DNA of 6,432 bases from assembly GCA_030150595.1 (NCBI GenBank), contig JASLFQ010000285.1, positions 1-6,432 of the forward strand, written 5' to 3'. Positions within the stretch are counted from its first letter, which is position 1, and each line of letters opens with the position of its first letter. Below, in pieces: positions 5,667 through 6,432 of the stretch. A program made the position numbers and the translations under genes. Source of the stretch: Aquirhabdus sp. (lineage in GTDB: Bacteria > Pseudomonadota > Gammaproteobacteria > Pseudomonadales > Moraxellaceae). The notes under the pieces are model-generated. The model was not told the origin of the DNA, did not search any database, and was given only the letters and a program-made list of their open reading frames with translations.

Positions 5667-6432
5667 ATGAACTCAACTCTCACTCCCACGCCTGTCACTC
5701 CTTTAAGTGACCAAGCCAGTTTCTTGATGCCGACCTACGCGCGTCAACCGATTGCTTTTGTGCGAGGCCAAGGTACTTATTTATATACACAAGATGGCAC
5801 AGCATATCTTGATGCGCTGACAGGCATTGCTGTTTGTGGTTTAGGGCACACTCATCCTGCGGTCACCGCTGCGATGGTCGATCAAGCATCGACGTTGGTG
5901 CATACCAGCAATTTGTTTCAAATTCCTTGGCAAGAAGAAGCTGGACGTTTGCTGTGTAATGTGGGTGGCATGGAACGTTGTTTCTTTGCCAATAGCGGCG
6001 CGGAAGCAAATGAAGCGGCAATCAAACTTGCGCGGATGAGTGCCTATAAAAAAGGCATTACCACGCCCAAAATCATCGTCATGGAAAAATCATTCCATGG
6101 TCGTACACTGGCAACGTTGTCTGCGACAGGTAATGAAAAAGTCCAAAAAGGCTTTTATCCATTGGTCGAAGGTTTCTTGCGCGTTCCATTTGGTGATGTT
6201 GCCGCGATTGAAGCACTGGCAAAAGCGCATGACGACATCGTCGCGATTTTGGTTGAACCAATTCAAGGTGAAGGTGGCGTCAATACTGCACCACAAGGTT
6301 TTGTTTACCTCGAACAGCTACGTACATTATGCGACCAACACGATTGGCTGTTAATGCTTGATGAAATCCAAACAGGTAATGGACGTACTGGTAAATATTT
6401 CGCGTATCAACACACAGCGATTAAACCAGACG
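5667..6432 (+). CDS. argD: Acetylornithine aminotransferase, N-terminal 255 residues (3' end outside window)
   Basis: PLP-dependent class-III aminotransferase of the acetylornithine/succinylornithine branch. It converts N-acetylglutamate semialdehyde and glutamate to N-acetylornithine and 2-oxoglutarate in arginine synthesis; many ArgD enzymes also serve the succinyl-DAP step of lysine synthesis. Visible signatures are MPTYARQPIAFVRG (21-34), LDALTGIAVCGLGHTHP (48-64), the phosphate-binding SGAEANE (110-116), the cofactor-stacking FHGRT (143-147), EPIQGEGG (197-204) and DEIQTGNGRTGK (232-243), where Asp232 should contact the pyridine nitrogen. The PLP-binding Lys lies beyond the window. About 400 residues are usual, so roughly two thirds are present, with no break. 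Start: ATG 5667 has GGGA seven bases upstream, a modest site. ATG 5727 (Met21) would remove only a Thr/Pro-rich extension. GABA or other ornithine-type aminotransferases are less likely, because the motif wording is ArgD-like. Confidence 0.9.
   Translation, partial: MNSTLTPTPVTPLSDQASFLMPTYARQPIAFVRGQGTYLYTQDGTAYLDALTGIAVCGLGHTHPAVTAAMVDQASTLVHTSNLFQIPWQEEAGRLLCNVGGMERCFFANSGAEANEAAIKLARMSAYKKGITTPKIIVMEKSFHGRTLATLSATGNEKVQKGFYPLVEGFLRVPFGDVAAIEALAKAHDDIVAILVEPIQGEGGVNTAPQGFVYLEQLRTLCDQHDWLLMLDEIQTGNGRTGKYFAYQHTAIKPD

Noticed and set aside
6040..6354. Plus-strand 104-codon frame and two minus-strand frames near the window end
   Set aside because: They are out-of-frame readings of the argD coding sequence, which runs open from 5667 to the window end with intact family motifs.
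1..6432. A previously undescribed multi-gene system
   Set aside because: The recognised genes are widespread housekeeping or signalling genes in separate transcription units, with no shared operon, no mobile-element genes and no unknown gene cluster.

Overview
The window looks like a chromosomal core-genome segment from a gammaproteobacterium, most probably of the Moraxellaceae (Psychrobacter/Moraxella/Acinetobacter relatives). This rests on the moderate, slightly AT-rich composition, a monothiol glutaredoxin of exactly Grx4 length, and an ArgD-like aminotransferase whose N-terminal wording (SFLMPTYARQP, then LDALTGIAVCGLGH) resembles proteins I associate with that family. The family assignment comes from memory and no search was run.

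Layout. 1-132 is the tail of an unidentified plus-strand gene. 133-443 is an intergenic/leader region. 444-3401 (+) encodes a large Lon-family protease of the AAA_32/LonC-like type. It has the Ser-Lys dyad, an unusual P-loop and Walker B, a disordered N-terminal extension and a very Lys-rich C-terminal tail. 3419-4729 (-) encodes a six-helix membrane diguanylate cyclase that converges on the protease gene with only 17 bases between the stop codons. 4730-4983 holds the upstream region of the cyclase gene, with a paired 10-bp direct repeat, and the terminator of grxD. 4984-5331 (-) is grxD. 5332-5666 is the divergent region between grxD and the aminotransferase gene. It contains a TATAAT promoter element for grxD, a small inverted repeat, a 78-bp REP-like head-to-head inverted repeat and a candidate promoter for the aminotransferase. 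5667 to the window end (+) is the first 255 codons of argD.

The four recognised genes do not form a pathway. They are separate transcription units covering protein quality control, c-di-GMP signalling, Fe-S cluster handling and arginine/lysine biosynthesis. I found no phage, CRISPR, toxin-antitoxin, defence or biosynthetic cluster, and I do not think the window contains a new multi-gene system. The points worth a second look are local: the tails and degenerate ATPase motifs of the Lon-like protein, an Asp-to-Glu change in the cyclase inhibitory site, the REP-like repeat, and short repeated motifs upstream of the cyclase and grxD genes.
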